A stretch of 64,000 nucleotides of DNA from Lachnospira rogosae. GTDB lineage: Bacteria; Bacillota; Clostridia; Lachnospirales; Lachnospiraceae. The stretch's first letter is position 1. Every line of letters starts with the position of its first letter. The stretch is from assembly GCF_040096455.1 (NCBI RefSeq), contig NZ_JBBMER010000003.1, positions 310,001 to 374,000 on the forward strand. Direction: 5' to 3'. The translations under genes were made by a program, and so were the position numbers. The notes under the pieces were generated by a model. The model was not told where the DNA came from, did not search any database, and saw nothing but the letters and a program-made list of their open reading frames with translations. Shown piece after piece: positions 62,161-64,000 of the stretch.

Positions 62161-63729
62161 ATGAGAAAGACAATTAAAAAGCTTACTGCTGTAGGTTTAA
62201 CTCTTACATCAGTAATGGGTCTTGTAGCATGTGGCAATAACAATGCTTCAAACAACACAAAAGAAACTGTAGATTGGGCAAGCGTAGAAAAGCCAGGACA
62301 TTTCACAATTATGGTTGATGGTACAGTTCCTACATTAGAAGAATGGGGCGAGAAGTTTGATGAACAGCTTATGTCATTAACAGGCCTTGATTTTGAAATC
62401 ACACGTCCTGACCACAACTCATACTATGATGCAGTTGCTAACTCAATGCTTGATGCAAGTGCAATGCCAGATGTTATCATTCTTTCATCTGATTATTTAG
62501 CACTTTATGCAAGCCAGGGTCTTCTTTGGGATATGACAGATGCTTGGAATAATTCAGCAACAAAGTCTTCTGGAAGACTTATCTCAGATGCAGAGAAGAT
62601 TATGCAGGCTAACTATGTAAGAGGCGTTGATGGTGAGAAGGCTCTCTACGGATTCGTACCTGCTCGTGGTAACGGATGTGTTACATATGTAAAGGAAGCT
62701 TGGGCTACTCAGGCTGGTTATTCTAAGGCAGATTTAACAAGCAAGCAGCTCTCATATGATGAGTTCTACACAATGCTTAAGAAGATGAAGGAAGCTAGAG
62801 GAGTTGATTATGTAATTTCTGCTCCAGGTTTCTATTCAAAGGAAGCACCTTATACTAACTACCTTCCAGAATTCTATCAGAATGCTCAGTTTACTTTCTA
62901 CTATGACCAGGCAAAGGGTGAATATGTAGATGGTTTCTCTCAGAAGGAGATGAAGGATGCTCTTCAGAGAATTCAGAACGCTGTTAACGATGGTCTTATC
63001 AATAAGGAAACAAGCACAAAGACAACTCAGACAGCACGTAACGACTTTAAGTCATCAGATCCTAAGACAGAATCAGGTGTATTTACATACTGGGCTGGAC
63101 AGTGGGCTGATACATTAAGAGGATACTTAAAGACAGCTGGTCTTGATGATTCAATTATTCCAATACTTCCAATTAAGGAACTTGGTTCATACGCAGAAAG
63201 ACTTGCACCATCATGGTGTATTACATCTCACGCTGCTGAGACAGGTAAGGCTGAAGGAATCTTCAAGTACTTCATCGATACAATGTTAGATGGTGGAGAT
63301 ATCCAGACACTTTGGGAATATGGTCCTAAGGGTTACTACTATGAAGAGCAGGCTGATGGTTCATTCAAGTTCCTTGGTAAGAAGACTAACCCTAAGACAC
63401 TTTATGCTAAGGCTCATCTTGACTGCAACTTAGTTCTTGCTAACTTCACAAACGGTAAGGATCCAGGAAAGGCTGAACAGCCAGAAAATGTTACATCTTG
63501 CTCAGATATGTTCTTTGAACATTCTACACTTGTAGATTCACCTGCTATGACAGAAGAAGTTGGTAAGCTTGTTGGTGATATCAATACAGAAAGATACACA
63601 GTAATTGATAACGTTGCAAGAGGTGAATGGACAGTTGATCAGGGTATGCAGGAATACACAAAGACTGTTGGTTCTAAGGTAGATGCGGCTCTTAAGTCAT
63701 TAAATACACAGTTCGCTGGAAAGAATTAA
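62161..63729 (+). CDS. Extracellular solute-binding lipoprotein, ABC family 1
   Basis: The 522-residue lipoprotein has lipobox LVACG (cysteine about residue 25) and a family 1 binding-protein fold (MVDGTVPTLEEWGEKFDEQL, PDVIILSSDYLALYASQGLLWDMT), resembling the LplA-like sugar-binding proteins of Clostridia. GGGAGG lies upstream of ATG 62161. It uses preferred codons, suggesting abundance. A terminator follows, and no permease or ATPase gene is in view, so it may be an orphan using a shared transporter. Ligand not predictable; an oligosaccharide is likely from family. Confidence 0.87.
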   Translation: MRKTIKKLTAVGLTLTSVMGLVACGNNNASNNTKETVDWASVEKPGHFTIMVDGTVPTLEEWGEKFDEQLMSLTGLDFEITRPDHNSYYDAVANSMLDASAMPDVIILSSDYLALYASQGLLWDMTDAWNNSATKSSGRLISDAEKIMQANYVRGVDGEKALYGFVPARGNGCVTYVKEAWATQAGYSKADLTSKQLSYDEFYTMLKKMKEARGVDYVISAPGFYSKEAPYTNYLPEFYQNAQFTFYYDQAKGEYVDGFSQKEMKDALQRIQNAVNDGLINKETSTKTTQTARNDFKSSDPKTESGVFTYWAGQWADTLRGYLKTAGLDDSIIPILPIKELGSYAERLAPSWCITSHAAETGKAEGIFKYFIDTMLDGGDIQTLWEYGPKGYYYEEQADGSFKFLGKKTNPKTLYAKAHLDCNLVLANFTNGKDPGKAEQPENVTSCSDMFFEHSTLVDSPAMTEEVGKLVGDINTERYTVIDNVARGEWTVDQGMQEYTKTVGSKVDAALKSLNTQFAGKN

Positions 63730-63775
63730 TGCTACTTAATATGTGTTAAAAGATGTTTTAAACATCACTTTATAT

Positions 63776-63812
63776 TTCGTGCCAGTAGACCTGGTCTTCT
63801 GGCACGAATTTT
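63776..63812 (+). terminator. Terminator of the solute-binding protein gene
   Basis: TTCGTGCCAG at 63776-63785 pairs perfectly with CTGGCACGAA at 63799-63808 and is followed by TTTT. A weaker palindrome, GATGTTT/AAACATC, lies just upstream at 63752-63766. Confidence 0.8.
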
Positions 63813-63862
63813 GCTTGATATAAGCAATTGTTACTATAATATTAGGAAAGAAGGGTATAAAG

Positions 63863-64000
63863 ATGCAGTGTAAGTCTTGTGGAACAGAGCTTCCTAAGAA
63901 GGCAAAGATTTGCCCTAAGTGTGGAGCACTTAATGGTAAGCCAGCTGGTAATACCAGATATTTAGCTATTATCGGTATGGTTATTATGTTAATAGGCGGA
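63863..64000 (+). CDS. Start of a zinc-ribbon membrane protein (runs off the window)
   Basis: The first 46 codons give a zinc ribbon with two CxxC pairs (QCKSCGTELPKKAKICPKCG) followed by a short linker and the beginning of a membrane helix (YLAIIGMVIMLIGG). AAGAAGGG precedes the ATG. The rest of the gene lies beyond the window. Such proteins are common in Clostridia and mostly uncharacterised. Confidence 0.75.
   Translation, partial: MQCKSCGTELPKKAKICPKCGALNGKPAGNTRYLAIIGMVIMLIGG

Overview
The window looks like chromosome from a spore-forming, low-GC Clostridia, most likely a Lachnospiraceae. The evidence is AT-rich DNA, AGGAGG-type ribosome sites throughout, a complete spoIIAA-spoIIAB-sigF unit followed by spoVA genes, a Csp-like germination protease, a class I glutamate dehydrogenase of the gut Clostridia type, and Bce- and Ytr-type peptide-antibiotic modules. 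No tRNA, rRNA, CRISPR array, transposase or phage gene was seen.

1-7.5 kb: the end of a PilZ-like gene, a ketopantoate-reductase-family gene, then a TetR regulator divergent from a two-gene operon encoding an MMPL/RND exporter and a large surface protein (GLUG repeats interrupted by a coiled coil). 7.6-17.6 kb: a cupin gene divergent from an HxlR regulator and bracketed by two inverted copies of a hairpin repeat; a YtrA-like GntR regulator with an ABC pair; a MATE exporter; and a complete BceRS-BceAB-type system with a recognisable BceR box. A third copy of the hairpin repeat follows. 17.6-25.7 kb: metal uptake. A Fur/Zur regulator heads a znuACB zinc operon; an HxlR regulator precedes a siderophore importer (two permeases, ATPase, lipoprotein).

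25.8-34 kb: a glycosyltransferase, a Big_2 protein, two conserved membrane proteins, the c-di-AMP synthase CdaA with its partner CdaR, HPr, and a phosphoglucomutase. 34-39 kb: three proteolysis genes in a row (HtrA, a divergent ClpX-like unfoldase, a Csp-like subtilase). 39-44 kb: a HAD phosphatase, the CpsC/CpsD polysaccharide kinase pair, and a convergent LCP glycopolymer transferase. 44-50 kb: gdhA with two good promoters, an unrecognised coiled-coil protein overlapping folC, a 46-residue small protein, and a zinc-ribbon/TPR membrane protein.

50-58 kb: the forespore locus spoIIAA-spoIIAB-sigF-spoVAA-spoVAB-[DUF975/CmpB membrane protein]-spoVAC-[methyltransferase]-spoVAD-spoVAE, that is, a spoVA set with two extra genes inside it. 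58-64 kb: a convergent class A penicillin-binding protein, a YigZ-family protein, an apparently orphan solute-binding lipoprotein with a strong promoter, and the start of a zinc-ribbon membrane protein.

The most unusual items are the hairpin repeat family with a constant AAAGGAC loop and a co-varying stem, the MMPL/GLUG-coiled-coil operon with its operator repeats, the ClpX paralogue that lacks the RKH substrate loop, and the interrupted spoVA operon. All function calls come from reading motifs by eye; no database search was run.
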